DNA of 64,000 bases, taken from NCBI GenBank assembly GCA_022316685.1, contig JAKJHU010000038.1:792384-856383 (forward strand), read 5' to 3'. The notes under the pieces are model-generated. The model ran no database searches. It saw nothing but the letters and a program-made list of their open reading frames with translations, and was not told the origin of the DNA. How positions within the stretch are numbered: the first letter of the stretch is position 1; every line of letters starts with the position of its first letter. Positions 1 through 13,300 of this stretch are shown piece after piece. Made by a program: the position numbers and the translations under genes. Origin of the DNA: Progne subis subis. Its lineage: Eukaryota > Chordata > Aves > Passeriformes > Hirundinidae.

Positions 1-3000
1 TTCTGCCTAGGGATCCTCCCTTCCCCCCAGTGAAATTTTTCTTGTTTGTTTTGAATTAAAATATGGCACCTCCAGCAAACATGCAAGTTCACTAAATGTG
101 AGCAGCTTTGCATTTCAAACGATTAAGACCCTACTCCAAATTGTAGAAGCTTTTCGGGAACCATATTACTCTCCTGATACTTCATTAATCTCCATCATGT
201 ATGCCAAGCCTGACACGTTTGACAGTGAGGACAATGTGGCTTGCTCCTTTTTGAATCTACAGATAATGCATGTTTTACAGTACTCCAGATGTCTACACTC
301 AATAAAACATTTGACAAAACCAGCCTTGGTGTGTTTAGGGATGTCTGTATTGACTGACTGTGGTGTGCTGAATGCGATACGGCACCTGGTGGATGCTGAT
401 TACAGAATTTTAAGACGTGTATGATACAGTAACTGGCAGTGTGGGGCAGCTGCAATTGTATCTTGAAAGTGTGTCTTTCATGGGAATCAGAAGATTAGGA
501 TGCCAGTGATTTGTCTCAAAAAAAGTTAATGAATTTGTAGATGGACGATCACTGAGAGGTGATACTAAGGATTATAATAATGGCAGCATAAGTGATTTTT
601 ACTGGAGAGAGGAAATATATGTAGAAAAACCATGTTGTCTATGAGACTGAAGCTTTTTCATTCAAATAATTTTGAAGGAATATTTCACTCTTGCCTTGAA
701 ATTAATAAATCAGGCTGGAGCAGTAGTACCTGATGGTGTGCGTTGTCCTCTTAGGTCTGGTTTTGAGGCCAGGGGAGAGTGACACAGATAGTGCTGTGAA
801 GGAAGCGGTCACACCGTGCTGGATGGGTAAGCTGTTCTGTTGAAATGAGGTTGCAGCTGGGAGTACCTTTTTACCTCTTTGTTTTTTAACCATGAAGGAG
901 AGCTGGTCACTCTGGGTAACAGAAAAATAATGTGTTGGAAAAACTAAAACTGAGTTTGTTCTTTTAATGTGAGGTGTAGCACTGCCCTTTCTCACAGTAT
1001 GTTTAGTGTGTTTAAAGCAGCCTGGCTTTGTCTGAGAGCCCATGTGCCCGGGGTTTCAGCTACAGGTTCCGTGGGATCGAGGCTGGGAGAGATGCAGTTG
1101 TTACCCTGTGTCTTGTTGGTGTGGCAGGCCTCTTGTGTCATGGTGATAAGTTCCCTAGCTGTGAACTTTGAAAAGGCAGCTTGCCACCTCCTCGCCCCCC
1201 GCTGTGTTTAGGGCACTGGGGGTGCTGGCTGCATCCTGCTGTGAGACATTCCCATGAGATGCCACCTTTGAGCACCATTGCTCATTCCTGAGAGTAGGAC
1301 ATGCTTCAGCCAGAGCCACAAGCCTCATTGTTGAAAAGTTGGCATCATGCCTTTAATTTCACCAAAGAGAAAGAGGGAGGGCAGGTGACTTCAGCATGTA
1401 GTTGTTGATTTTGTTTTAAAGAGCATCTCCTTTTTTCATGGTGGCTGGAGCAGAGAAATTTTAGAGCAGAGAAATTAATGCTTCTGATGTTTTGGAATCC
1501 TTTAAATTCTCTTTTGTATCATCTCCCTGGTGCAGCTAGTATTTGTTCCTGGCATTATTTTGATGTTACATAATTGAGAAAAGATTAGGACCATCAAATC
1601 TTGTGTTAAAAGTCAAATCCAAAAGAAAACAGAGCCTACCTGTTTCTCTTGGAAGTCAGCAAGGTGCTAGTACCAGAGAAGGGCTCATGCTGGGTTTTAG
1701 ACACAATGAAAGGTGAGTGAGAAGTGGAGTATGTGTGCTGCTGAAAGAGAAGTAACCTCTTTACTGCACTAATACCCACTGAAACGTGTTCTCTTGTCCT
1801 GGCTGAAATTTGTTCTGGTTTCCGAAATACTCCCATGGCCCTGAATTGTTTCTGTTTCATTGTGTGTATTTCATGATACCTCTCTGTTCTAAAAATAAAA
1901 ATAATTAAATATCGAACTAAGTTGTTCATGGTAGACAGGTTTCTTTGATGTTACTACAATATCCTGAATACAGAAAATTAACTTAAAATGGTTACCACAT
2001 CTTAAAACATTTATATTCTGTAATGTTTTATGTTTCCATTTATTAATTTACCTTAATAGTTCTTTCTTCAGCTGTTAAAGGACTAGGTTCTTTTAACTAG
2101 TGAGGCTAATAAATTATTCCAGAATAATCATGAATTTTATTAAAAGAAAGAATAATCTGATGATCTGTTATTTCTATCACTGATGACTTGTGACAACTGC
2201 CGTGTTAAATATATGCAGCCCATGTTTCTCCTTAGTGGGTTTATGCATTCAAGATGTACAACTCCTTAAAACTTGTAGATAGATGTAGCAAATATTAAGT
2301 ACTCTTGTACTTAAATAGAATTGTGATTTAACTTAAGCTAAGCACACACTATTTACGCATTTCCACCTGTACAAGGTACTTCAGGTGCAACATCCATCCT
2401 ACTCACATTTGCTGTTTAAGAAAGAAAATGATGAAATCTGTCTGCAGATTTTTACTGCCACTGGTGTGGTGGCAGTGGGTCAGAGACATGATGTTTCTCC
2501 AGGTGAAGGATGAAAAAACATTGTAGGCACTGCTCTTCCAGAATACAGAAAGTAGGGAATTTTGCAAGGGAGGAGGAGCACGAACCCTTCCTCTTCACTT
2601 GGCGTTCCTCGGTGCCTAATAGCTGTGACACTGATGGCATGTTTCTGGGATTAAACAAACACTAGTGGAACAGGGAAGAGGCTGCTATCAGCCTCTAAGC
2701 TACCAAAAGAGAGTGCCCCAAAGCGATGTGGAGATGGCAGTGAAAGTGGCTGTGCCTGCACTGCCTCTCTGGTTTACTCTGCAGGGGTAGATCTGGAGGG
2801 TGAAGCAGTTTGCTGGGGGCCCAGCTCCTCATGGTATGTGTTTGAGGGGCTGCTTGGGCTGGTGGCAGGCTGGTCCTGTGAGGAGTTATGGGGCAGTTTC
2901 CACTTCAGTAGCCAGTTTGCCTGTTGTGAGAGTCCTGCGCAGTGCAGAGCAGGCAGGGGATGTGTGTAGAGGTGTGATGAGAAGGTTCACTTTTAAAGGT

Positions 3001-5007
3001 ATGTTCCTGGTCAAAACAGATCTGTAGACAAGGGCTTACTGGTATTGGCTTTTGGCAGAATCAATAGCACTATCAAGGTGAAGTGCTTGGGGACCCCAAG
3101 ATGTGACGTTTCAAACATTAAGAAGCATAAAAAGCACAGAAAGTTAACTTTTGAAGACTATTTGTACTCATGGATACTTCATGTATTAGACACAGTTGCT
3201 GACCTAATAGGCATTTCGTAATAACACATGGGAAGCAGGTTTGGCCTTTCTGTGTGGGTTAATATATCAGATAAAATACAGGAGCACTGTCTTAACTTCA
3301 TGTCTATTTGTGCTTTCGTTGACAATGTCCAGCCCTGTAGAAATTGGTAGAATTGCCACAGTTGTTTTAAAGAACTTACTTTTCCTGAAGGATGCTTTCT
3401 TACCTGCTGCAGTTTTCTATCTGCCTTTTCTCTTTCATCACCCAAGTTCACCCTGATCTCTTCCCAGCCCACAGGGCCTGTGAAGGACAGAGTGCCTGCT
3501 TTGGAAACACCGTGCTATAAGGTGGATTTTCCTTCCCTCCTTTCCCACGGAACAGGCTTGCAGCTGGGGTCACTTTGCTGAACACCTAGACTTTATTGAT
3601 GCTGTTGCCCCGTGGTGCCTGCTGTGGGCAGGGACAGCCCTGCTCTGGCCATGTGTCCCCAGGCTTCCAGCCCAGTGACTATGCCCCCCTCCCTGCTCTG
3701 CTCCAGCGAGCTGGCAAATCACCCTTGTAGCTTCACAAACATCAGGAGGTGCGTTCCTGGTGCAGAGTTTCATGTTCAAGCTGCCCAGGCTTGTTCATAC
3801 TGCCCTTGCACAGCTCTGTTGGTCCTTACTGAGGTAGAGATGCTCTGTGCCTCATTCCAATGGGTGGTTTAAGCACCATTTATTCTACCAGCTGAAGGAT
3901 AGGACCATAACACTGCTTTTTGAAAGATTGGTGTGTCTGGTGAAGTTTTCAGTTTGAACATTGGCTAAATTTTACCATTTCTCTCCACTCAACAAACTCA
4001 ACTCACGGAGGATGAAGCAGGGAAAGTCATTAGAAATTTGTAATTGTTTAAAACTAATAATCACTTCTTTTAGCTTTTGCTCCCTCCATATTAATTCCAA
4101 ATGTTTGATTACACTGTTCCACAATTTTACTTCAATTAAAACAGGAAAACCACAGGAGGCTTTAAAAAAAAAAAAAAAAAAAATCTAAGTAATGGTGTTC
4201 ATCACAGTATCCCTGTGGATTGAAATAGCAGTGTGCTGGTTGACCTTAGAAAGTTCTAACGTAAAATTTGCATTTCAAGGCTGTCCTTGGAGCTTCTCTG
4301 CACAGGTGGTGCCCATCCCAGATCTGTGGGAACAGACACGTGGCGGTGTGTTGGATATTGAGGAAGGTTACGTGTGCGTGCTGCTGCTGCTGTCAGGAGC
4401 CGGGGCTGGGTCGGTGCTGCCCTCAGAGCTCATTGTGGCTCTGCGCAGTTAATGCCCGCGGCGTTTTATTTTCTACATGCAAAATGTGTGTGCTCAGCAC
4501 GGAAACCGATAAACCACACAGCAAATCAAATCTGCAGCTGTTGCAAAAGGGTGTGGGACGTGTAAGTTAACAAAATACATGCACCTGAGTCCTGGAAAGG
4601 CAATGCCTGGCGGCCTGGGGCTGGCTGAGCAGGAACGTGAGGGTTTCCTGCGCTTGGCAGCTCTGCTGCTGTGGGAGGGGAAGGGCTTTGGCACGGCCGG
4701 GCCCTGAGGGGCAGGAACTCTGCTCAACAGGGGAATTGAAAAGGCTTGGCCTGGGTATGGGGTTTTCTCCAAACACAGATAAATTAGCATAGCAAAGGCT
4801 GTTTTGGTAAGAGTGGGGATGGAAGAAGTACTGCTCTGTGTTGACCATATTTTCATCCCCAGTGACCCAGGCCCAGCACTGGCTGCAGAGCCCCACCACA
4901 GCCAACAGCAGAGACCCTCCACCCCTCCCAGGCAGCATCACCAGGCCTCAAGGTACCTGAGCCTGGAATCAAAAGAGCTGAGGTAAATTATATTTTTAGA
5001 AGGGCAT
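1..5007. other. Non-coding upstream DNA, left edge
   Basis: The block has mixed composition and no open frame with a recognisable domain or splice pattern. A 20-base poly(A) run (4164-4183) interrupts it, and 4300-4950 is more GC-rich with short overlapping open frames of no known family. In mammals the gene upstream of SP3 in this orientation is OLA1; I saw no OLA1 exon here. Confidence 0.6.
4164..4183 (+). repeat. Poly(A) tract
   Basis: A run of about 20 A follows CACAGGAGGCTTT. No target-site duplication or processed-gene sequence was recognised around it. Confidence 0.9.
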
Positions 5008-5259
5008 GTAGGGACAGAACAAGGCACAATTGCTTTAAAGTGGAAGAGGTTGGGGTTAGATATTGGAAAAAAAAATTTCACTGTGAGGGTGGTGAGGCAC
5101 CGGAAGCTGTGGATGCCTCATCCCTGGAAGTGTTCAAGGCTGGGCTGGGTGTGGCTTTGAGCAGCCTGGTATAATGGAAGACCTCCCTGCCCAAGGCCGC
5201 GGGTTCAAGTTCAATCTTTGATGTCTCTGCCAACCCAAGCCATTCTGTGACTGTATGAA
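5008..5259 (+). repeat. CR1 LINE 3' fragment, sense orientation
   Basis: The block reads like the CR1 3' region: a GGGACAGAACAAGG start, TTAGATATTGGAAAAAAA, CACTGTGAGGGTGGTGAGGCAC, GTGGATGCCTCATCCCTGGA, TTTGAGCAGCCTGGT and a terminal CAACCCAAGCCATTCTGTGA. It is 5'-truncated and diverged, as is usual for avian CR1. Borders are approximate to about 10 bases. Confidence 0.93.
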
Positions 5260-5929
5260 ATCCCTGCACTGCTTGTGCCTCTGATACAGAGTTCACTTGC
5301 TGCGTTTTGGTGCGATGACCGCAGCAGCATGCAACAGGGAGGGAGGAGAGTTTATGAGGGTGATTTGGGGAACCCGTTTGTGAGACCTTCACCCCCATGG
5401 GCATGACCTCATAGGAGCTGCCTGCCCCCGAAGCACAGCATAAAGTGAACAGGACCGGGCCCAGGTTTGGTACCTGCACCCGACAACAGAGGGAGTTACA
5501 TTGTGCAAAGGGGTTCATTGGGAGGGATTTATAGTAAACGTGTAATAAAGGCTAATAAAGTTCTTTGTCAGTACCGTTGCCCATATCAAAGGGCTCCCAG
5601 GAGCAAGCCAGGGCAGGACAGGCTCCGAGGGAAGACAGACCCTGCAGACTGGCATGTGGGCACTGGGGGGTCTGACCTCACCAGGACACTGCAGCTGGTA
5701 CCAAGCACGGGCAGGGGCCATGGAGCTGGTGCTGCTGCTCTGACCCAGGACTCACTCCTTTCTCTTGTCCTGTGCTAGGAACACTCAGCCATGCTGTGTA
5801 AGGACAGAACTAGCTCTAACCAGGGGCTCTCATGCTGCTGCAGGGACACTTTGCCAAATCTGTCAGCAAAAGATACTTTGAAAAGTGCTTGCAAACCCCT
5901 CTGGTTGCTGAAGAGTTAAACTTCCCTGT

Positions 5930-6300
5930 AATATGAATCATGTGCGAAATATCCAAATTTGGTTATAAATCCTGTTTAAGTTTCAAAGCACAAGCGTTAT
6001 TGGAGGTAGCAATACTAACATCAAACAGCTTTGATAAGATCAACAAATTACTAAGTATAATTGTTTGTGCTGGGTGTGTGCAAGCAGATAAATAACTCAT
6101 AAATTAAACACCAGTGCCTGAGGGTGAGTCATTCATGGATTCAGAGCTGTCCTGACACTCACAAGCAAAAAGTAATTTTCTCTTAGTTCAGTAATTATGC
6201 ATTTCAAGATATAAGATCAGCAATCAATGCTAGGTGTGCTTGCAAAGGTGGAAGAATACTTCAGCTATTAGAGTTTCTCATACACTGATTAACAAGAAAA
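5930..6300. promoter_or_regulatory. Candidate enhancer-like AT-rich block
   Basis: This complex, non-repetitive block is dense in developmental-type motifs: CTTTGAT (TCF/LEF-like) overlapping GATAAG (GATA) near 6030, TGAGTCA (AP-1) near 6125 and several homeobox cores. This is motif reading only; conservation was not tested. Confidence 0.2.
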
Positions 6301-7828
6301 GTCCTGTTGCTTTTCTCTGTAGTGGGGAGTACTCAGACTGAGGTACACTTCTTCAAAAAAATGAGTAATAAAGGGATTAAGAATAGATTAGGGGTCAGAT
6401 TTTGCTGTTATAAATTGACAGCATTCTCCTGGCTTCAGCAGAGCAGTACTAGTTTATATTAGCAGAAAATCTATCCCAAATTATTAAAGAAAACCAACAA
6501 CCCCCCTGTGATAAGTGCTGTTAGTCATCCAGGCTAGTGCCTGCTTCTGAAAGGCACCTGGCACCTCGCTGGCTGCGCTGCAGCTCACGCGCTCTCACGC
6601 GGGGTCATTAGAGCCCCTTCCTGACTTATTCATAAGACCCCATGAGGATATTGGTCTAATCAGGGTTTTCCTAAGGACAGGGAATAGTAATGTAATCTGT
6701 TATTGTAACAACATCATCTTGATCTGCTTTTATTTACTAATGTTTTGCCAGCCATTAAATATTTTTCTGCTGAATTCAGACAGAGATCACACTGAGAAAT
6801 CATATTTTTGGAAATGTGGTGTAAATCTCATAGTGGCTCAACAATAGTTGCTGCTGGGATAAACTCCCAGCCTGCAGGAAACAATTGATGTGTAACCTGC
6901 ACCCTCCTGACCAATCAGATCTCAAACAGCCTAGACCTTGTCAGTCTGTGGAGTTTTGTCATGGGGGCAGAGTGGTGGGAATCCTCCTGGAGAAGGATGA
7001 GAAGTCTGTGCCAGTCTTTGAGTTCTCTCAGTCCTCACTAGTATTGATGGTGCATCAGTTTTCATCCACAGATATACAGGAGAGATGGAAACACAGCTGG
7101 CTTACCGTTACGTGTGCGACATACGTCGTCTCCGTTAAGCAATGCCATCTCCTTTGACACCTCCATCCCTTGCACACGGCCTGGATTCTGAAAGCTGCCT
7201 GAGCTTTCTGCGATTCCCACCAACCCAGCAGTGCAGTCACCTGGTGCTCAGGAACCTGTCACTGGATTATAAGGGCACATCTGCTATTGCAAGCCACCTT
7301 TTACATGCTGCGTTGCAGGAAACCCTTCACCTGGAGGAGGTTTGTGTCTAACACCAGGTGCTGGTTTAGGATGCACTTGCGGAAAGTGTTAGAGGTCATC
7401 GCTGGCTTCACTGGCAGTTGCCATTCTGAGAAAGAAAGAGAAATGTTTAATTTATATTTACTATTTCGGAAAAAAAGCTGTAAGCATACCCTTTTATCCC
7501 AAAATAAAAATGAGTTAATGACTGGAGTGTTTAGCCCATTGGGATTGTCACTGTTTTCAATTACATGCCATTCTGATGGGAGAGCACAGAATCTTAGGCT
7601 GAATGGAGATTTGTGCTCCAGCTATTTGTGCCTTTTAAAACATTTTCTTTACTACTTTAAGAGAAAACTGTAAAATGACAATAATGACATATTATTACAA
7701 GTAAATTACACTGTAAAATAGCATTAATATTGCAGTTGAAACCTAGAATTTGAAATAAGATGGAAATATTCATTTGCACACAGCTTTTGTTCTTATCAAA
7801 AGCAATTTGGATTAGGAATGGGATTTAC

Positions 7829-7856
7829 TTAGCGCCTGCATTCGCAGGCGAGCTAA
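7829..7856. other. Short GC hairpin
   Basis: CGCCTGC-ATTC-GCAGGCG forms a 7-bp stem, extended by TTAG/CTAA after a two-base bulge. It lies at an AT-rich to GC-rich boundary. No RNA gene family was recognised and there is no T run after it. Confidence 0.5.
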
Positions 7857-10352
7857 TGCTCAGTCACCTGGACTGAGCAGGCTGTCAGGCTCATCTGTCA
7901 CGCCGCCACGGGAGCCTGAGGCACAGCCCGGCACTCCCACAAGGCTCCATGAGATGCTGGGGGAGCGGAGGTGCTGAAATGCAGCTCAGAAAGGCCTCGA
8001 GCACAGCGGTGCTTCGAGCTGGGCACCTGGGGACTGCGCTGGGCAGCCAGGGCTCCCGTGGGAGAGGGTCAGCCTATGGTTTGTTTTCATAGCAGAGGAG
8101 GTTCTGTACCATGGAACGTGAAACCTGCTCCTCTCCCACCTAATGGAGAAAGAGTGATAGGAATTAGAAATTAATTAACCCAAAGTGGGTACAGGGTAGT
8201 AATTAGGGACCTTGTGCTTAGCGAGAACGCTGAGCAATTTAACACTCCACTGCAGGAAAACTGTCCCTTGAATTTGACACCCCTATTCTTTAGAGGGCAA
8301 GGGGTTCTGGCCGTATTTTTCCTCTCCTCCATTCACGAACAGGAAACCATGAGACCCTGTTCTGTACAGGGCAATTTTGCACTGGTGAGGGCTGCAGGTG
8401 AGCCCCTTTATAGGGATATGTAAAAGGGATTGGGTATCAAACTGCATTTAATTGCTCTTTTTTGGGCTGTGTGGGCATTAAACTTGATTGGCCTTTCAAG
8501 TAGGACATGCTATTGTACATTTAATAAGGACCACCAGCAAGGCCCCATGAACACCCCATGCAGTGGATCTTAAATCTTCCCCTCTCTCAGTGTTTCATCC
8601 CCAACAGAATGGACCTCCCCTTGCTCACACCTCAGGCTAGGACACCTGGCTCTCCAGGAGATCAGACCAATGTTTGATGGCACCAGGATGAACAGGGGAA
8701 CCCTAGGAATCCAATCACTTCTTTTGTCATAGCTTTCATTAATTTGTATTTGTATCAGCACAAAAAAGAGAGTAATAAATCTAACACTGATCTTTCAGGC
8801 AGCTTCTGCTTGACGTCACCCTTTCAGCACTTGTTCTCTCTCCCCATCTAAATAACAAAGGGCAGACACAAAATTTCTACAGGGGGAAATAGGTGGAGAC
8901 CCTCCTATATTTCTATAATCCTTTGCAGCAGTGATAAATCCCTATTACATGTCTTTGCAGCAATTTTGCAGTGGAACAGAGGAAATGAACTGGCAGGTGC
9001 TGAATCCTGTCGAGTGCTGCCCATGACCCCACACAGGTGATGTCTTTGGGGAACAGAAGATGGCAAAGAAGGCCCAAAAGTGCTTCTGGGATGCTGCTGC
9101 TATCCTGGCTGTGCAAGGTAAGCCCCAGACAACTTTCCCTTTCCACTGGATAAATGGAACTGCAGGGAAGGTGCAGGCTGCTCCTGGTCCTGTAAACAGC
9201 TAATTAGCTCCTGGCCTACTGACACAGGGCTAGCTGGGAATAAACCAGTGTATCTTTGTTGGAAACATTCTTGTTCAGTAATTCCCAGATTTTTGTATGA
9301 AATTACATTTGGAAAGGATGGAGAAGCAACTCAACAAGCAAACTCTTGTGTCTCTGTGCCAGTCCCCAACCTGGTGCCTGGGAGAGGAGCAAACGAGCAC
9401 AGCATGGTTGTGCTCCATCCCACCACCCCCTTCCATTTCTCCAGTGAGAAGGGGTGCTCCTGTGACAAATCAGGTGCTGTTAACCTGTAACATCCATTTT
9501 AGGATACAGAGCACTTTGAAACTATGTCTGAGCCATTAAAAACAAGTTAAAAACACAAGAAGTTAGGATGGCGAAGGGAGTCAGAGTGTGTGATCCCAAG
9601 GCAGCTCTGCCAGGGCTCAGGCAGCTTGCAGGGTGCTTCTGCTGTGGTGGCTCTGCCTCCCTCTCCTGCCTCTGGCATCAGCTTTTACAAGTGTCCTGTG
9701 TGCTCCCGATGGCGTGGTCCCAGTGACAGGAAATTGGCAAAGCTAAGTGGTGCTCAGCGTGGCAGGGACTCTGCCTGCTCCTGAAGGACTGGGAATGTTT
9801 CTGATGGGAAAAAGACCTACCCTGGCAAACTGCAGTTTTGAAACATTTTTCAGTTCTTCCATGAGGAATAACGTGAGGTGTCATATGAGACAGGCTTGAA
9901 AAATGTGGTTTTATCTCCTAAGTAAGCTCCAGGAATGGTTTGGGAGGGCATTGGCATTGCAGCAGGTCCGAGATCAGTATGTTCACTCTGAAATCAGTGG
10001 TTCCATTTTCAGAGGCAGTGGAGGTCTACTTGCAGGATTTGTATTTTAATACACATCTGATTGTATCTTAGAAGTACTCATGGATTATTTCTAGCAATCA
10101 GTAAGAATACATATGTACTTTGTATTCCACTAGATGTTTTTTACCTGTGACAAAATATCTTTAAATGCATTAGAAATCAAGTCATACACTATCCTCGACA
10201 GTCACAGTGGGCACCTTCAAATAAGAGAGCTGTTTTCTTTTTGGGGCTCAAAGACCAGTCTAGGAGACCAAAGGCATTTTAGTGCTTGAGCCTTGCTGGG
10301 GATCTGGCTGAGGACTCCAGTCCCTGGCAAGCACGTTGGTTCCCTTAGGAGT

Positions 10353-10368
10353 CCCCCCCGCCCCCCCC
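10353..10368 (+). repeat. C-rich tract
   Basis: Two C runs separated by one G (seven C, G, eight C) form a short low-complexity tract. Confidence 0.8.
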
Positions 10369-13300
10369 AAGTGGGGTGTAGGAAGGAGTGTCCTTCATCT
10401 GGTGGTATTTAATAACCCAAACCTCAACTAGTTAATCCATTTTTTGGAAAGTATCCCTAATAAGACAGATATTCAAAAGTACTTTGACAAAGCTACTTCG
10501 TTATAACAATGAGCAAATAACAAAAAATAAGCAGGAGAAGTTCTGAGATAGGAGAGAGAAAATGCTTTCTAGGTGTCCCATGTTAACAGAAGAGTTTTTA
10601 TGCTTCGTATCTGAAATAACCTAAAAGGAAGACTGTATCTAGGGCCAGCTCTGTTTGGTTTTCAGGCAAATGCAATTTTAATCATAATAATCTCACTGTA
10701 TCCAGTGAAACTACTCTGAGCTTGGAGTTACTGATGTGCCTATCTTTGTCTAAAGAAGAATACATTTTTATAAGCAAATTAAGGCTAATCATGCCTTAAA
10801 TCTTTTTTATCCCAGTTAGTTAAATTGGGGTCCAAGGAAGCTTATCTGGACAGAATCAGAATAGATTTCTGTATCGTAATTACCTAAATATTTTTAACAA
10901 ATTTGTTATTTACCAGTGTTTCAGTGATGAGTGTGTATGTGGGAAATGCAATGAAATATTAAAATATTTGTGACATATTCTTGCATATTTAAAGATTTGA
11001 GGATTTTGTTCAGCAGCTGAGTTTATGAGCCTGCAATACCAACATTTATGCTTTCACTTCTTCATAAACCCATGGAAACTTTTCAGAAAAGTTTTAACTA
11101 CAGCATGTCAATGAACTATAAAGGAAAGGCTTATTTTGTGTATACCCTCTTTACCTGAGGTCCATAGTTAGACTCTGCATTACAGCTTCTGGATCTCATG
11201 TACTCTCTGCTTTTGATCATGCCACTCTTTGCACAAAGCTGAGAGAATTTCTGCTTCATAAAGAGGAAAATACAGACACGTTTTGATGTCTATAGAAATG
11301 CATGTTTGCTCTTGTTTTTGAGGTAGGGGAACTTAGGGTTTTACATCTCTAAAGTTCTTCGTAGATTTCTGTGCCATCAAAGTTTCCAAGAAGGACTTAA
11401 TGGGGAACAGAAATCATTTGGTTGTGGTGGTGATGGTGTCCTTGATCCGTTTTCCTTTAAAGGTTGTACACTGATAAAAATAGTAAGTAACCCAGTCTAC
11501 TCATAACCACTTCATCTTTAAGTTCATGCAAGTTTAGGGAGGTGTAAGTGAGTAAAAGGATCAGTGGCTTAAGATTCACTGAGTGATACTGCAAATACAA
11601 GGACTGAAATACCAAAGGAGTAAAGGATATATAGACCTTTGCCCATTACATCAAGAAAATGAAAAAGTTAGGAAGGGGGAGGGGGGGAATCCTGTGCTAT
11701 ATTTTTCAAGTCCTACTCCAAAAGGGGTAACCAGCCCATTAGTATAGGTGCCAGGAAGCTGCTTTTGTGACATCTCACCAAACACACCTACTTTCACTGG
11801 ACCACAGAAAGATCAATCCTGTCTGAAAACCACCCATTACCTAAGACATCTAATTTATATTAGAAGCTCACTAAAAGGCACTGTCTGGCCCCCAACCTTC
11901 ACTGCCAACGATAAAGAGGATGTTTTACACCATGTGTGACACTTAATCAAAACCGATATTCTTTAACAAACCCTTAACCTCTAGCACACAGGAGTCATAC
12001 GAGGCCAAGGGACAAGACACAGATCCAGCTCAGGGTGGCATATCCTTTGATTAAGATGATACAGATTTCCCATTTTTATCAGGGTTACAAATTCTGGATA
12101 TATCCCTTTTTGATTTGTCAGCATTAAATTTCAGTAGAGGTTCAAGCCAAAGAGAGACCAAGACTAGTTCTGTCTTCCACTGTGTATTAGGAGATAATTT
12201 CTCTGAATCCTCTGCAGTAATGATCCTCTGATCTTCTCATCTTTCTGTAAGCAAGTTTTCCTGGGAACCTGGATTTAAACTATGGCACAAACCTTGCTTG
12301 CGTCTGGGTCCTTTCTTAAGGAGGAGTATCTAAATACTCTTATTCTGTGAGCCCTGAAATGGACCTTTTTTTTCTCTCCTTAGGTCTTTTTCAAAGAGGC
12401 AAACCTTCAAGTGAGTTCTTTCACCCTCCCTTGGATTTCTGGGGCAGGAGGTTTAACTTATGGAGTATGCAGTACTTTAGATGAGGATTGCAAACTTCAG
12501 GGGGTTAGACAGTTTTCACTACCTGCAGTACATTGGAATCTCAGTTATAGTTGACTTTACTCCTGGTTGACTTCCATTTCCCCCCAGTTTTTTAGGTAAG
12601 CCCTTATTGTAGCATTTGCATGTGGCTGGTTTGGGCATGGAGAAGTCTCTCAAACTCCTCATCACAGGGGTAAGTTTGGCTGGTTTCCCCCTCTGTAGTC
12701 AAATTTTTCAGCTAGAGGTTTAGATTTTGTTAGGAACATGGTTCTGCAGAAATGATTTCTAGTCACTGTTCCTTGAAAATACATTGCTGCTTTATTATCA
12801 ATGTGTAAAGGGGATCTTGGAAAGGGTTTTGCTTTTCAGTTGTATGTTTTTAAACACTGAACCATCACATCTCTTCTTTGAGGCTCTGTGGCTGGCTGGA
12901 GGATATGGGCTCACTTCTGCCGAGTGCACAACATCCTTGCTCAGCACACAGAAATGTTTCTAATTTGGACTCTTTTCGTTGTTATGGTTGTTACTAGTAC
13001 ACTTATAAGCAAAGCTCTCTCTGTGAGGAACTGTCTTTCTCCCACTTTTCCATAGGAGTGAGGAAGCCCCTCTACCCTCAACAGAGGAGCCAAAATAATC
13101 AACAGATTTCTCTAGCAAAAAAGGACAAGATTTTGCATGAGTTTGAGATTCTGGCAAAAAGAGGCAAGTAGGAAGCAATGGCTCTCAAACCTTTCAGACC
13201 TTCTTTTTTCATCACATGCTAGGAAGGAAAAGGGGCAATATATGTAGGCTACTCCCTTTAAGAAAGAACTTCAGTCACAGAGTGACCTGTAATCACATTA

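Noticed and set aside
4494..4941. Two overlapping minus-strand frames of 142 and 124 residues
   Set aside because: They overlap in different frames, have no recognisable motif and no splice or promoter context.
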